Assembly (NCBI RefSeq): GCF_024721155.1
Contig: NZ_JAHVAP010000005.1
Location: forward strand, 558,001-622,000
Direction: 5' to 3'
DNA length: 64,000 nt
Source: Mucilaginibacter phenanthrenivorans
GTDB lineage: Bacteria > Bacteroidota > Bacteroidia > Sphingobacteriales > Sphingobacteriaceae
Part shown: in pieces, positions 27,491 to 35,553 of the stretch
Position numbering within the stretch: position 1 is the first letter of the stretch
Layout: every line of letters starts with the position of its first letter
Position numbers and translations under genes: made by a program
Notes under the pieces: model-generated
Database searches by the model: none
What the model was told of the DNA's origin: nothing
The model's input: only the letters and a program-made list of their open reading frames with translations

Positions 27491-28660
27491 ATGATTAAAA
27501 ATCTCAGGGCAAGAGAACTTTCGCCGGTGCGCGAAAGGATGCCGTTAAGCAATCATTTGTTTAGTGAAGCTGTAACCTTGTTGCAGAAGCTCATCCGCAC
27601 GCCGTCATTTAGCGGGGAGGAAGCTGATGCCGCAGATCAGATCCAGGAGTACCTGGCAACTTATGGTATCAAAGTAAAAAGAAAAGGGAATAATATCTGG
27701 TGCTACAATAAATTTTATGATCCGGAACGCCCGACCATCCTGCTCAATTCTCATATTGATACGGTTAAGCCTAACGAGGGTTATTCCAACGATCCGTTTT
27801 GCCCGGAGATCTTCGCCGGGCGGTTGTACGGGTTGGGAAGCAATGATGCGGGCGGTTGTTTGGTGTCGTTGATTGCCACATTTCTGCATTTTTACAGCTA
27901 CCAGGGGCTGGGATTTAACCTTTGCCTGGCGGCGACTGCTGAAGAGGAAAACTCCGGCATTAATGGCATCAAATCTGTTCTCCCGCTTTTAGGTCAGCTG
28001 GAGCTGGCAATTGTAGGTGAGCCTACGCTGCTGCAAATGGCGATAGCTGAAAAAGGAAACCTGGTGATAGATTGCATCAGTAACGGTCGCCCGGGCCATG
28101 CGGCACGGGAAGAGGGCGAAAATGCAATTTATAACTGTATGAAGGACCTGGAGTGGTTCAGGTCATTCAAATTCCCGCAGCAGATTGAGGGCCTGCCGCC
28201 GGTTAAAATGACGGTAACTACCATAAAAGCCGGCCTGCAGCACAACATCGTTCCCGGCAAATGTGAATATACTGTGGACATCAGGAATGATGATACCTAT
28301 ACGCAGGAGTATATCCTGAATACCATAAAAAATAATGTCAGTTCGGAATTTACCGTACGTCCAGGTTCGCTGGGAGCGTCTTCGGTTCCGCAGGATCATC
28401 CCATCGTAAAGACCGGGATCGCGATAGGCTGTAAAACCTATAGTTCGCCCACTACGTCCGACCAGGCCTGGCTGACTATTCCGTCCGTTAAAATTGGCCC
28501 GGGTGATTCCGCGCGTTCGCACTCTGCTGATGAATACATCTTCCTGGAGGAGATCAAGAACGGGATCAACCTTTATATCAAATTGCTGGATACGCTTCCG
28601 CTTATGCTGATCAACAATCCAAACAAGTATAAAAATGAAATTAAATATATTAATAATTGA
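27491..28660 (+). CDS. M20 metallopeptidase, acetylornithine deacetylase (ArgE)-like
   Basis: A 389-residue dinuclear zinc hydrolase. Metal ligands can be placed: SHIDTV (about 93-98), the GLGSNDAGG motif (about 118-126; bridging Asp), and ATAEEENSG (about 148-156; Glu base and ligand), then GEP, and a C-terminal SAR/HS region near residue 344 (ARSHSADEY). A dimerisation domain lies in between. An ATG ten residues downstream (MPLSNH) is a possible alternative start. It starts 6 bp after the GNAT gene and its 3' end overlaps the start of the sigma-54 regulator by 26 bp, so the three genes form one operon with translational coupling. Confidence 0.87.
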   Translation: MIKNLRARELSPVRERMPLSNHLFSEAVTLLQKLIRTPSFSGEEADAADQIQEYLATYGIKVKRKGNNIWCYNKFYDPERPTILLNSHIDTVKPNEGYSNDPFCPEIFAGRLYGLGSNDAGGCLVSLIATFLHFYSYQGLGFNLCLAATAEEENSGINGIKSVLPLLGQLELAIVGEPTLLQMAIAEKGNLVIDCISNGRPGHAAREEGENAIYNCMKDLEWFRSFKFPQQIEGLPPVKMTVTTIKAGLQHNIVPGKCEYTVDIRNDDTYTQEYILNTIKNNVSSEFTVRPGSLGASSVPQDHPIVKTGIAIGCKTYSSPTTSDQAWLTIPSVKIGPGDSARSHSADEYIFLEEIKNGINLYIKLLDTLPLMLINNPNKYKNEIKYINN

Positions 28661-29972
28661 CGATGAGGTAAAGCTCAGCGCACTGCTTGCACGGATCCTT
28701 GAAATGGAGGGCTACCATGTATTACAAGCCGCCAGTGCGAAGGCCGGATTGAAGCTGATAGAGCATGAAGATATCAGGGTTGTACTAAGCGACGTGAAGC
28801 TGCCTGATGCAAATGGCGTGGAGCTGGTAAAGAAGATAAAGCAGGTAAAACCTTATATCGAAGTAATAAATCTTACTGCCTTTGGCACCATCAGCGATGG
28901 CGTGATGGCGATAAAGAACGGCGCTTTTGATTACCTGACCAAAGGCGACGATAACGAAAAGATCATCCCGCTGGTAAGCAAGGCGATGGATAAGGCTAAC
29001 CTGCAATACCGGGTGACCGAGCTGGAACAGCAGATAGAAACGCAGCGAGGTTTCCAGGTAGTTTTAGGAAAGTCACCGGCAATTATTGAGGCGATTGAAC
29101 TCTCAAAAAAGGTATCCAAAACCGATGCCACCGTATTGCTGCTGGGCGAAACCGGCACAGGCAAGGAGGTTTTTGCCGAAGCCATTCACCAGGAGAGCCT
29201 TAGAAAAAACAAGCCCTTTGTGGCCGTTAACTGTAGCGCATTCAGCAGGGAACTGCTGGAAAGCGAATTATTTGGTTACAAGGCAGGTGCATTTACCGGC
29301 GCCGTAAAAGATAAAAAAGGACTGTTTGAAGAAGCTAACAGCGGCACCATTTTTTTAGATGAACTGGGCGAAATGAGCCTGGACCTGCAGGCCAAGCTTT
29401 TGCGGGTGCTGGAAAACGGCACTTTTATGAAGGTGGGCGAAACAAAAATGACCAAAGTGGATGTGCGCCTGATTGCCGCTACCAACCGTGATCTGCAAAA
29501 AGAGGCCGAGGAAAATCATTTTCGCCTTGACTTGTATTATCGTTTATCCGGCTTTTCAATTGTGCTGCCCCCGCTGCGTGAACGTACCGGCGATATAGAA
29601 ATACTGGCCCGGCATTTTATAAAGATCTACACCGGGAAAGTGAATAAAAAATTGCCCGATATCGACGAGAATTTTTTTAAGCTATTGAATCAGCATAAAT
29701 GGAACGGTAACATCAGGGAACTGAAAAACGTGATTGAACGCGTGATCATCCTGATGGACGAACCCTTGCTTACACCGAAGCTATTACCCTACGAATTTCA
29801 AAGTGGGGGTTACTACGATCTTGTTGCGCTTGATTTGGACAGCGTAGAGAAACACCATATCCGCCGCATCCTGAAATATGCAAAGGGCAACAAATCTGAA
29901 GCTGCCCGCATCCTGGGAATTGGGCTGGCAACACTTTACCGCAAAATAGAAGAGTATCATTTGCTGAATTGA
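28635..29972 (+). CDS. NtrC-family sigma-54 response regulator (REC-AAA+-Fis), probable kdp regulator
   Basis: A 445-residue activator. REC domain at residues 1-120 with phosphoacceptor Asp53 (LSDVKLPD) and conserved Lys103; AAA+ domain at about 140-370 with Walker A GETGTGKE (171-178) and the sigma-54 contact loop GAFTGA (218-223); a Fis-type helix-turn-helix at about 400-445. It overlaps the M20 gene by 26 bp. No kinase adjoins it, whereas the kdp operon has a kinase without regulator. Three paired operator sites of one type precede sigma-54 promoters in this window, at kdp, the 60-residue gene and the porin gene directly downstream. It is therefore the likely stand-in for KdpE. The pairing is inferred. 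Confidence 0.94.
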   Translation: MKLNILIIDDEVKLSALLARILEMEGYHVLQAASAKAGLKLIEHEDIRVVLSDVKLPDANGVELVKKIKQVKPYIEVINLTAFGTISDGVMAIKNGAFDYLTKGDDNEKIIPLVSKAMDKANLQYRVTELEQQIETQRGFQVVLGKSPAIIEAIELSKKVSKTDATVLLLGETGTGKEVFAEAIHQESLRKNKPFVAVNCSAFSRELLESELFGYKAGAFTGAVKDKKGLFEEANSGTIFLDELGEMSLDLQAKLLRVLENGTFMKVGETKMTKVDVRLIAATNRDLQKEAEENHFRLDLYYRLSGFSIVLPPLRERTGDIEILARHFIKIYTGKVNKKLPDIDENFFKLLNQHKWNGNIRELKNVIERVIILMDEPLLTPKLLPYEFQSGGYYDLVALDLDSVEKHHIRRILKYAKGNKSEAARILGIGLATLYRKIEEYHLLN

Positions 29973-30005
29973 TCATTTTGAGAAAACAGTCATAACAAAA
30001 TGAGA
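29971..30005 (+). promoter_or_regulatory. Paired enhancer sites upstream of the porin gene
   Basis: GATCATTTTGAGA (29971-29983) and TAACAAAATGAGA (29993-30005) have centres 22 bp apart, the same spacing as the pairs at 9984 and 26303. They begin at the stop codon of the regulator gene and lie about 106 bp before the -24 GG. Confidence 0.65.
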
Positions 30006-30092
30006 ATCTATATTGACTATACACCGGATCAAACATTATAAATATAATCTATAATATTAATTTCCAACTACTTGTAAATAATATCCTTAACA

Positions 30093-30108
30093 AGGAACAT
30101 CAATTGCC
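30093..30108 (+). promoter_or_regulatory. Sigma-54 promoter of the porin gene
   Basis: AGGAACATCAATTGCC has GG and GC with the required 10-base gap and a perfect TTGC at -12. The start site would be near 30119, giving a leader of about 67 nt. Confidence 0.7.
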
Positions 30109-30185
30109 ATACCCGGCACAAATTACCCGGCCGAAAAGATAAACCGTTTTGAGGCCGGGTAATGAACATCCAAATTATATAAAAA

Positions 30186-31622
30186 ATGAAAAAAGTTTTC
30201 TTATCAATTATTTTAGGTGCGTCGCTTACCTGTGCTTTTTCGCAGGACAAACCCGTGCTTGCATCTACAGGAAAAACGGAGGACAAAACTCCCGCATTTT
30301 TAAAAAGCGATACCACAGTTAAAAAAGACACCGTTGTTGCCAAGAGCGAACCATTTGCTTTTGGCGATTTTACCTGGCTAAACGGCAACGACCGCAGGCA
30401 TACCCCGCTGCTGGATTCTAAATATTTTACCGGCCGCATTTTACTTGATGTAAATTATACAGCGTCAAACAATAATCCTATCGACCATACGGTTGTTGGC
30501 TCAACGGCGCTGGCCCATGATCATGAATTTGAAATATCAACTGCAGCATTTGGCGGCGATTTTCATTACGATAACATAAGGGCAACTATACTTACCCAAT
30601 TTGGTACCCGGTCAACAGTAGTACCGCGTAATGATTTGAGCGTTACCCGGGGTCAGTTTGACCAGGCTACCGCCTACCGTTACCTAAGCGAGGCCAACGC
30701 CGGTTATCACTTTAATGTGCTGCATGGCATTAACGTTGATGCCGGGATCTTTATGTCGTACGTTGGTTTGTTCTCCTATTACAATGCGGAGAACTGGGCC
30801 TACCAACCATCGTTCACTTCGGATAATACGCCGTGGTTTTTTAATGGTATTCGGGTTCAGATCTTCGTTTCGGATAAACTGAAGATCGAGCCATGGTTAA
30901 TAAATGGCTGGCAGTCGTATGGGATGTTTAACAGCCAGCCCGGCATAGGTGGCCAGATCTTGTGGCGTCCTGTTGAATGGTTCCAGGCGCTCACCAACAC
31001 CTATTACGGTGCTGACACGCAGGACAAGCCCGGCAGAAAACGCTTCCACTCTGACAACAGCATTGAGGTGCGTTATTTTAAAAGCACCAACAAAAACAGC
31101 TTTATAAACAGCATGGCATTTTCATTAACCGGCGATATCGGTTTTGAAAAAGGCGATGGCGTAAACGGCTTTCATGCCGACCCGGTTAAAGGTCCCGCCC
31201 AGTATTTCGCCAGCGGTATGGTATATAACCGTGTAATATTTGGCAAGGGGCATTACGGCTGGACAATCGGCGGGGGCGTGATCAACAACCCTGGTCGTTA
31301 CCTAGTGTTGTATCCTACAGGCGATGCCAACCCGATCCCGGCCATTAATACTGGCGCAGTGGGTTCACATCCGTTCTCCGCAAATCCCGGCGATCAGTTT
31401 CATGGCTATGATTATTCTACAACGTTCGATATCATGCCAAACGATTACCTGACCTTTCGTTTAGAGGTGGTACACCGCCATGCCAGCGTACCTTATTTTG
31501 CAGGCCACGGTGGCGTAACCTCCCCTGATGGTTACAACACCACCCCGGTGCCCGCAGATTTTACACCGGACCTGGTACCATCAGAAACAAGGTTTATAGC
31601 AGCGTTGCTTGTAAGATTTTAA
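30186..31622 (+). CDS. Outer-membrane porin-like barrel protein (BBP2-type), potassium regulon
   Basis: A 478-residue protein with a signal peptide (about residues 1-20), a short polar linker rich in lysine and threonine (about 25-60), then an outer-membrane barrel whose last strand ends in LLVRF, with a C-terminal phenylalanine. The FHYDNIRATILTQFGTR and WFFNGIRVQIFVSDKLKIEPWLINGWQ segments match the BBP2/DUF1597-type porins often found inside kdp operons of this phylum. Here it has moved away from kdp but keeps a matching enhancer and sigma-54 promoter. It probably lets potassium or counter-ions pass the outer membrane under starvation. Confidence 0.85.
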   Translation: MKKVFLSIILGASLTCAFSQDKPVLASTGKTEDKTPAFLKSDTTVKKDTVVAKSEPFAFGDFTWLNGNDRRHTPLLDSKYFTGRILLDVNYTASNNNPIDHTVVGSTALAHDHEFEISTAAFGGDFHYDNIRATILTQFGTRSTVVPRNDLSVTRGQFDQATAYRYLSEANAGYHFNVLHGINVDAGIFMSYVGLFSYYNAENWAYQPSFTSDNTPWFFNGIRVQIFVSDKLKIEPWLINGWQSYGMFNSQPGIGGQILWRPVEWFQALTNTYYGADTQDKPGRKRFHSDNSIEVRYFKSTNKNSFINSMAFSLTGDIGFEKGDGVNGFHADPVKGPAQYFASGMVYNRVIFGKGHYGWTIGGGVINNPGRYLVLYPTGDANPIPAINTGAVGSHPFSANPGDQFHGYDYSTTFDIMPNDYLTFRLEVVHRHASVPYFAGHGGVTSPDGYNTTPVPADFTPDLVPSETRFIAALLVRF

Positions 31623-31640
31623 TATAGCTGTATAAAGCGA

Positions 31641-31770
31641 TTTTGTCATTCTGAGCGAGAGCGAAGAATCTTCAGCTCGGGACACTCACGCTGGAAAGGT
31701 ACGCTGGCTACTTGTCAGGCGAATACCTTTCTCACGAATAAGATCCTTCACTTCGTTCAGGATGACAAAA
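31641..31770. repeat. REP-like inverted repeat (TTGTCATTCTGAGCG family)
   Basis: The left end TTTTGTCATTCTGAGCGAGA and right end CTTCGTTCAGGATGACAAAA face each other, with internal arms AGAATCTTC and AAGATCCTTC. The second member is at 32801-32928 and a degenerate one at 10209-10373. Confidence 0.8.
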
Positions 31771-31808
31771 AAGCCGCAAGCAGATTGAAAGATCGCTTGC
31801 GGCTTTTT
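31771..31808 (+). terminator. Terminator of the porin gene
   Basis: AAGCCGCAAGC (31771-31781) pairs perfectly with GCTTGCGGCTT (31795-31805), followed by a T run. An 11-bp stem makes this a strong intrinsic terminator. Confidence 0.88.
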
Positions 31809-32029
31809 CGTGAAAGAAAATTAAAGCCAAATCGCTTCCTCAATATGATAAAAGCCCTTTATCAATACGAGTAAAAATAAAGAGCGAGCATTCTTTTTAT
31901 TTAAATTAAAGTATTGATTTTCAATTATTTAAATAAAACACCATCTCCACCAAGCCGTCTGGCATTTCAATGGCATAAACCTCTGCATCAAACAAAAAAC
32001 AACAATAAAGCACAGCAATAACTTACCGT

Positions 32030-32089
32030 TCATTGTTTAGGTAAGTTAAGGTTGAATAAGAGAGGCCGGGTTTTGCCGCCCGGCCTTTT
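32030..32089 (+). ncRNA. Candidate small RNA or leader: hairpin plus terminator
   Basis: A perfect 8-bp hairpin AACTTACC/GGTAAGTT (32030-32037 and 32050-32057) is followed by the GC-rich terminator AGGCCGGG/CCCGGCCT (32063-32070 and 32079-32086) and TTTT. The terminator has no protein gene before it: the porin gene already ends at its own terminator at 31771. So an independent short transcript starting somewhere in 31810-32020, or an attenuator for the gene at 32137, is likely. The promoter is not identified. Confidence 0.45.
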
Positions 32090-32136
32090 ATTAAACAGAA
32101 CAGGCAAAAACAAAAACACTTAATAATTTTAATAAA

Positions 32137-32739
32137 ATGAAAACTTTGATCAAAGCGCTTATCGCAATAGCAATCATCAGCTTAAACGCAACATTCGTAC
32201 ATGCACAAAACTCAAAAAGCGTTACCGGCATTTACCTTACCGAGCAGGATTACAAATTAAACAAGCTAACCTATGTTTTAGGGGATAACGAAAAACTGCA
32301 GCTTAATGAATTTTTAAATGGGAAAAACATCAGTCTGCTTTACCAGGGCAAAAAAGTGAAACTGGCAAAAAGCGATATTTATGGTTACAAGCTGCACAAC
32401 CAGGATTATCGTATTTTTAATAACGAAGCCTATGGCATAATTGACACTGTTGGTTTTACCATCTATAAAAAACAAAAACTAACACAGCAAGGTAAGGGAT
32501 ACACCCCTGTTGAACGTTACTTTTTTAGCGCCGGCAACAAACAACCCGTATTAGCCCTAACCATTGAAAACTTGTGGAACAGTTTCCCGTCGCAGCCAGC
32601 TTTCCGCTACAGCATTCAAAGCACCTTTAAGCAGGATGCCGAACTGATGGCTTACGATAAGTTATCCAACCAGTACAAGCTTAAATACATCCACCTGCAC
32701 CAGGGGCAGGCAGCAACAAGCAGTATAGCTTCGAGGTAA
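32137..32739 (+). CDS. Secreted protein, unknown function
   Basis: A 200-residue protein with a signal peptide (about 1-23, cut near VHA-QN). The remainder is mixed alpha/beta and lysine-rich (LTYVLGDNEKLQLNEFLNGKNISLLYQGKKVKLAKSDIYGYKLHNQDYRIFNNEAYG). The start has a region that resembles small Sphingobacteriaceae secreted proteins, but I cannot name a family. It stands alone downstream of the tandem hairpin at 32030-32089. Confidence 0.7.
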   Translation: MKTLIKALIAIAIISLNATFVHAQNSKSVTGIYLTEQDYKLNKLTYVLGDNEKLQLNEFLNGKNISLLYQGKKVKLAKSDIYGYKLHNQDYRIFNNEAYGIIDTVGFTIYKKQKLTQQGKGYTPVERYFFSAGNKQPVLALTIENLWNSFPSQPAFRYSIQSTFKQDAELMAYDKLSNQYKLKYIHLHQGQAATSSIASR

Positions 32740-32800
32740 TCAATATGCTTTATGGCGCTGGATTTTAAACTACGCGCATTCGAAGCATTAAAAAAGTCCT

Positions 32801-32928
32801 TTTGTCATACCGGGCGAAGTGAAGGATCTTCCTCGCAAGCAAGGTATTCGCCTGATAAGTTTTCAGCATACTTTTACGCAATGGCTATCACGTGCAGAAG
32901 ATCCTTCACTTCGTTTACGATGACAAAA
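32801..32928. repeat. REP-like inverted repeat, second clear copy
   Basis: The ends TTTGTCATACCGGGCGAAGT and ACTTCGTTTACGATGACAAA face each other; internal arms are GAAGGATCTTC and GAAGATCCTTC. It shares the GGTATTCGCCTG-type centre with the copy at 31641. Confidence 0.8.
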
Positions 32929-33125
32929 TAGTGTCAGCATAGATACCAGGGAAATTGCTTATATTTGAATTCATTCGAACCTCAAAAAGCTAATTGCCGT
33001 CAATTCCAATTGAGCAAATTGATTAGGTAGCGATATCCCGGATTAATTATTTCTTCCACCACGTTCTTTCACATCCAATTACAGCAAAAAATCGGTTTCT
33101 AAGCAGCAATTTTCCTGCATTTTCA

Positions 33126-33345
33126 CAGGGGCAAAAGGTTATTTTGGTATCGTAATCCCATTTTTTAACAGGGGTAAAATGGTACTTTACCCTCGTAACC
33201 CGATTTTTTATCAGGAGCGAAATTGTAGTTTGGTTTCGTAATCGATTTTTTTATCAGGGGTGAAATCGCGGCTTCCCTCGTAATCATTTTTTTTATCAGG
33301 AGCAAAAGGGGGTTTTACTTTGGTAATCGGGTGCTTTTTGAGGAA
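33126..33345. repeat. Degenerate tandem repeat with 43-bp period
   Basis: A unit of roughly TCGTAATCCGATTTTTTATC followed by AGGGGCGAAAT and a variable GTTT end recurs at 33150, 33193, 33236, 33278 and, decayed, 33321. Spacings are 43, 43, 42 and 43 bp. A partial copy precedes the first. The period is not a multiple of three and there is no ORF. The unique sequence needed for CRISPR spacers is missing. The rest of the 32740-33454 gap shows only the REP-like repeat. Confidence 0.8.
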
Positions 33346-33454
33346 AAAAAAGCGTTTTTTCGCGCTGTAAAGAACTTGCCAGCGCAACTATTGAATGCAA
33401 ATATTTAAATATCAATCAGTTAACAAAAGTACATAATATTTACCGCCCCCCTTC

Positions 33455-34132
33455 TCAATTAAAGACCGCAGGCTTTAGCTCCTTAAGAGTATAGCCCGCC
33501 GGAATTTTGAAGACTGAATCGTCTACCCTTCTTACTTCCACTTTTGTGGCCACGCGATTTATTTGCCCATAAGGCGCCTTCCCTGAGATCACCCGCATAG
33601 CAAGCATGATGTGATTATCATAAAAAAGCATGCTCTCGAAAAAAGATCCGAGGGCTATATGCGGCGGTAATTTAAAATATAGCGGCTTTGCCTCGTAAAG
33701 GTCGACGTGGCCGTATTCCGGATGGCCTTCGGTAGTTAAAAAATTGTCAAATGCATCGTATCCTACTATTTTTTTAATTGCAGGATTTACGGCAATCTTA
33801 TCCATTCCCCACGGAAGGCTGATTAGCGGTTTTGTACCCGGCCTATATTTCCAGGCCAGGATATAGGTTTTGTCGCGATGATCTATTACATATTGTTTAG
33901 CAGAGTCGAGCAGCATGATCTGCTCTTCCCACAGGATTCCTTTTTGGGTAAAACTTTGCATGTTTATGGAATGTTTACCAAAGATGATTTTATATGAATT
34001 GCCAATAGTGGTGTCTTTTTGACCTCCTGAAAGGCCATACATTCTATAATCAATTTCGCCCTCAAAGTTTTTTTGAGCGACCGCGATTTTGGCAGTAAGA
34101 AGTATAGTAAAAAGGATCAGGAGTTTTTTCAT
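33455..34132 (-). CDS. Secreted protein, DUF4412/GLPGLI-like
   Basis: A 225-residue protein with a signal peptide (about 1-19) and a beta-rich body. The opening FEGEIDYRMYG, a middle LDSAKQYVIDHRDKTYIL and an ending of the form VFKIPAGYTLKEL are typical of the DUF4412 and GLPGLI lipocalin-like families, but the GLPG motif itself is absent, so the assignment is only a resemblance. It is probably periplasmic. It follows the DUF3592 gene by 18 bp on the same strand and is likely co-transcribed with it. Confidence 0.65.
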   Translation of the reverse strand: MKKLLILFTILLTAKIAVAQKNFEGEIDYRMYGLSGGQKDTTIGNSYKIIFGKHSINMQSFTQKGILWEEQIMLLDSAKQYVIDHRDKTYILAWKYRPGTKPLISLPWGMDKIAVNPAIKKIVGYDAFDNFLTTEGHPEYGHVDLYEAKPLYFKLPPHIALGSFFESMLFYDNHIMLAMRVISGKAPYGQINRVATKVEVRRVDDSVFKIPAGYTLKELKPAVFN

Positions 34133-34150
34133 TTAGGCTAATGTAGCTAT

Positions 34151-34720
34151 TTAGTTTATAGTGGGTGGCAGCTGCTTTATTATCTTAAACATCTCGGGAT
34201 AGTCAACTGAATAACGGATCTGGAATTGCTGCCCGGTTGAAAAATCTCCCTCATGTTCGTAACGCGGGTGGAAGATCTCCTTGCCATTAACCGTGTATAT
34301 AAAAACGGCATAGTAGCTTGTGCTGCTTTTTGAACGCCTGGCCTCTATTCTGCCCACCGTGGCAACCGCGGTATTGGTAACACCATTTTGCAATATATTG
34401 CTGCGCCTGGTATTTGCCATAGTATAAGCCAGGTATACGTTACCGATGAGCACCCCTGTCGTCACGGTAATCCCAGACAATCTGACCAGCCGCTTTTTAA
34501 AGGGTTCCGGGTTTGCCTTTAAAAACTCATTGGTTTCCTCATCAAAGGGAGTGCCTTTTACTACCTGCATATGGATATACACCCAGCCAAGCAGGATAGC
34601 GAGATAGCCTAGCCCCGAAATCAATTCGCTGTTTCGATAGCTTTCAAAATAAATTAAGAGTGAGCCGGAAAGTGCTAAGCCCACGCCGCCAATCCATTGG
34701 GGTATTTTATTTAGGTTCAT
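34151..34720 (-). CDS. DUF3592-type membrane protein
   Basis: About 189 residues from the ATG at 34720 (a start eight codons upstream is less likely). Two hydrophobic helices at about residues 10-45 and one at about 80-100 are followed by a beta-rich domain with AVATVGRIEARRSKSSTSYY and YTVNGKEIF, ending in DYPEMFKII; this is the DUF3592 pattern. Function is unknown; these proteins are often found with stress or envelope genes. It is followed by the secreted-protein gene. Confidence 0.8.
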   Translation of the reverse strand: MNLNKIPQWIGGVGLALSGSLLIYFESYRNSELISGLGYLAILLGWVYIHMQVVKGTPFDEETNEFLKANPEPFKKRLVRLSGITVTTGVLIGNVYLAYTMANTRRSNILQNGVTNTAVATVGRIEARRSKSSTSYYAVFIYTVNGKEIFHPRYEHEGDFSTGQQFQIRYSVDYPEMFKIIKQLPPTIN

Positions 34721-34802
34721 TAGTATTGAAAGAGGGCAACACAATCACTGTCCAGTAAATATAGAGGATTGTGGTAATCATTAATAAAAATAAATTGAGT
34801 GG

Positions 34803-35075
34803 TTACTCTGCAGTCGTTGGGTCGATAATGGTTTTCACCTCACTTACCGAATTGGCCGGGAAGCCGCCCTGCGATGCATGTTCGCGAACCATTGCCTCGT
34901 TCGGCGCAATGTAAATACAATAGATCTTATCCCCGGTTACATAGCTTTGCAGCCATTGAATTTGCGGGCCCATGCTGCTTAATACACCACATGAGGTTTG
35001 TGAAATTCCCTTTAACTGTTCCGGAGTAAGGTTACCCGCACCGGGGATCTCCCTTTCAATTACATACTTTGGCAT
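34803..35075 (-). CDS. DUF4242 protein (SCO4226-type, possible nickel-binding fold)
   Basis: A 90-residue single-domain protein starting MPKYVIEREIPGAG. The VTGDKIYCIYIAPNEAMVREHASQGGFPANSVSEV stretch (about 45-80) is diagnostic for DUF4242, a ferredoxin-like fold whose Streptomyces member SCO4226 binds nickel. Whether the metal ligands are conserved here is not checked. Small, monocistronic and probably cytoplasmic. Confidence 0.87.
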   Translation of the reverse strand: MPKYVIEREIPGAGNLTPEQLKGISQTSCGVLSSMGPQIQWLQSYVTGDKIYCIYIAPNEAMVREHASQGGFPANSVSEVKTIIDPTTAE

Positions 35076-35331
35076 GTTGCTTTAATTTAGGTGGACGTTT
35101 ATAGATTGAAGACTAAAATTAGGAATTAATATTTTCAAAAACATAATTATTTAATTTTTAAGCGATTGCAACTAACAAATTTTATCAGGTCTATTAAAAA
35201 TGCCATTTCGTCGATGTTTGGCAGGTAGTTGTCTATCGCATTTTCTACACTGGATTAATTATCTTTATTTTGTGTCATATCGACACAATAGCAAGACACA
35301 CAATTCTGATTGGCTTAAAATCAGTAGTTCA

Positions 35332-35532
35332 ATGAAAAATGTTACCGCCCTTGAATTGATTATAAAGTATACCCAGCGGCAATGTACTGCTGAGGAAACT
35401 GAGCTGGTAGATAATTGGTATGATTCCCTTAAGGATGAGCCGGACTTCGTATCTATGTTAAGCGATGCGGAACGACAGGAATTAAAGGAAGATCTGTATA
35501 AAAAAATCCTGCAGAAGATTGGATTGGGGTGA
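35332..35532 (+). CDS. Stand-alone FecR N-terminal (anti-sigma) domain
   Basis: A 66-residue protein from the ATG at 35332; the longer frame from 35200 has no domain character. The sequence ALELIIKYTQRQCTAEETEL followed by VDNWYDSL and a helix DAERQELKEDLYKKILQKIGLG matches the cytoplasmic anti-sigma end of FecR proteins, compare the gene at 14462. It stops where the membrane helix should begin. It could be a soluble sigma-factor binder or the remnant of a full gene. No sigma factor gene adjoins it. Confidence 0.6.
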   Translation: MKNVTALELIIKYTQRQCTAEETELVDNWYDSLKDEPDFVSMLSDAERQELKEDLYKKILQKIGLG

Positions 35533-35553
35533 ATCATGAGATAATACCACGTT

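Noticed and set aside
30107..30130. Second sigma-54 promoter candidate at CCGGCACAAATTACCC
   Set aside because: There is no GC at the required distance from GG; the sequence at 30093-30108 fits exactly.
33126..33345. CRISPR array
   Set aside because: The repeats are diverged along the whole 43-bp unit; there is no conserved repeat alternating with unique spacers, and no cas gene in the window.
35200..35331. Extended N-terminus of the FecR-like ORF from 35200
   Set aside because: These 44 residues have no family features; the domain starts at the ATG at 35332.
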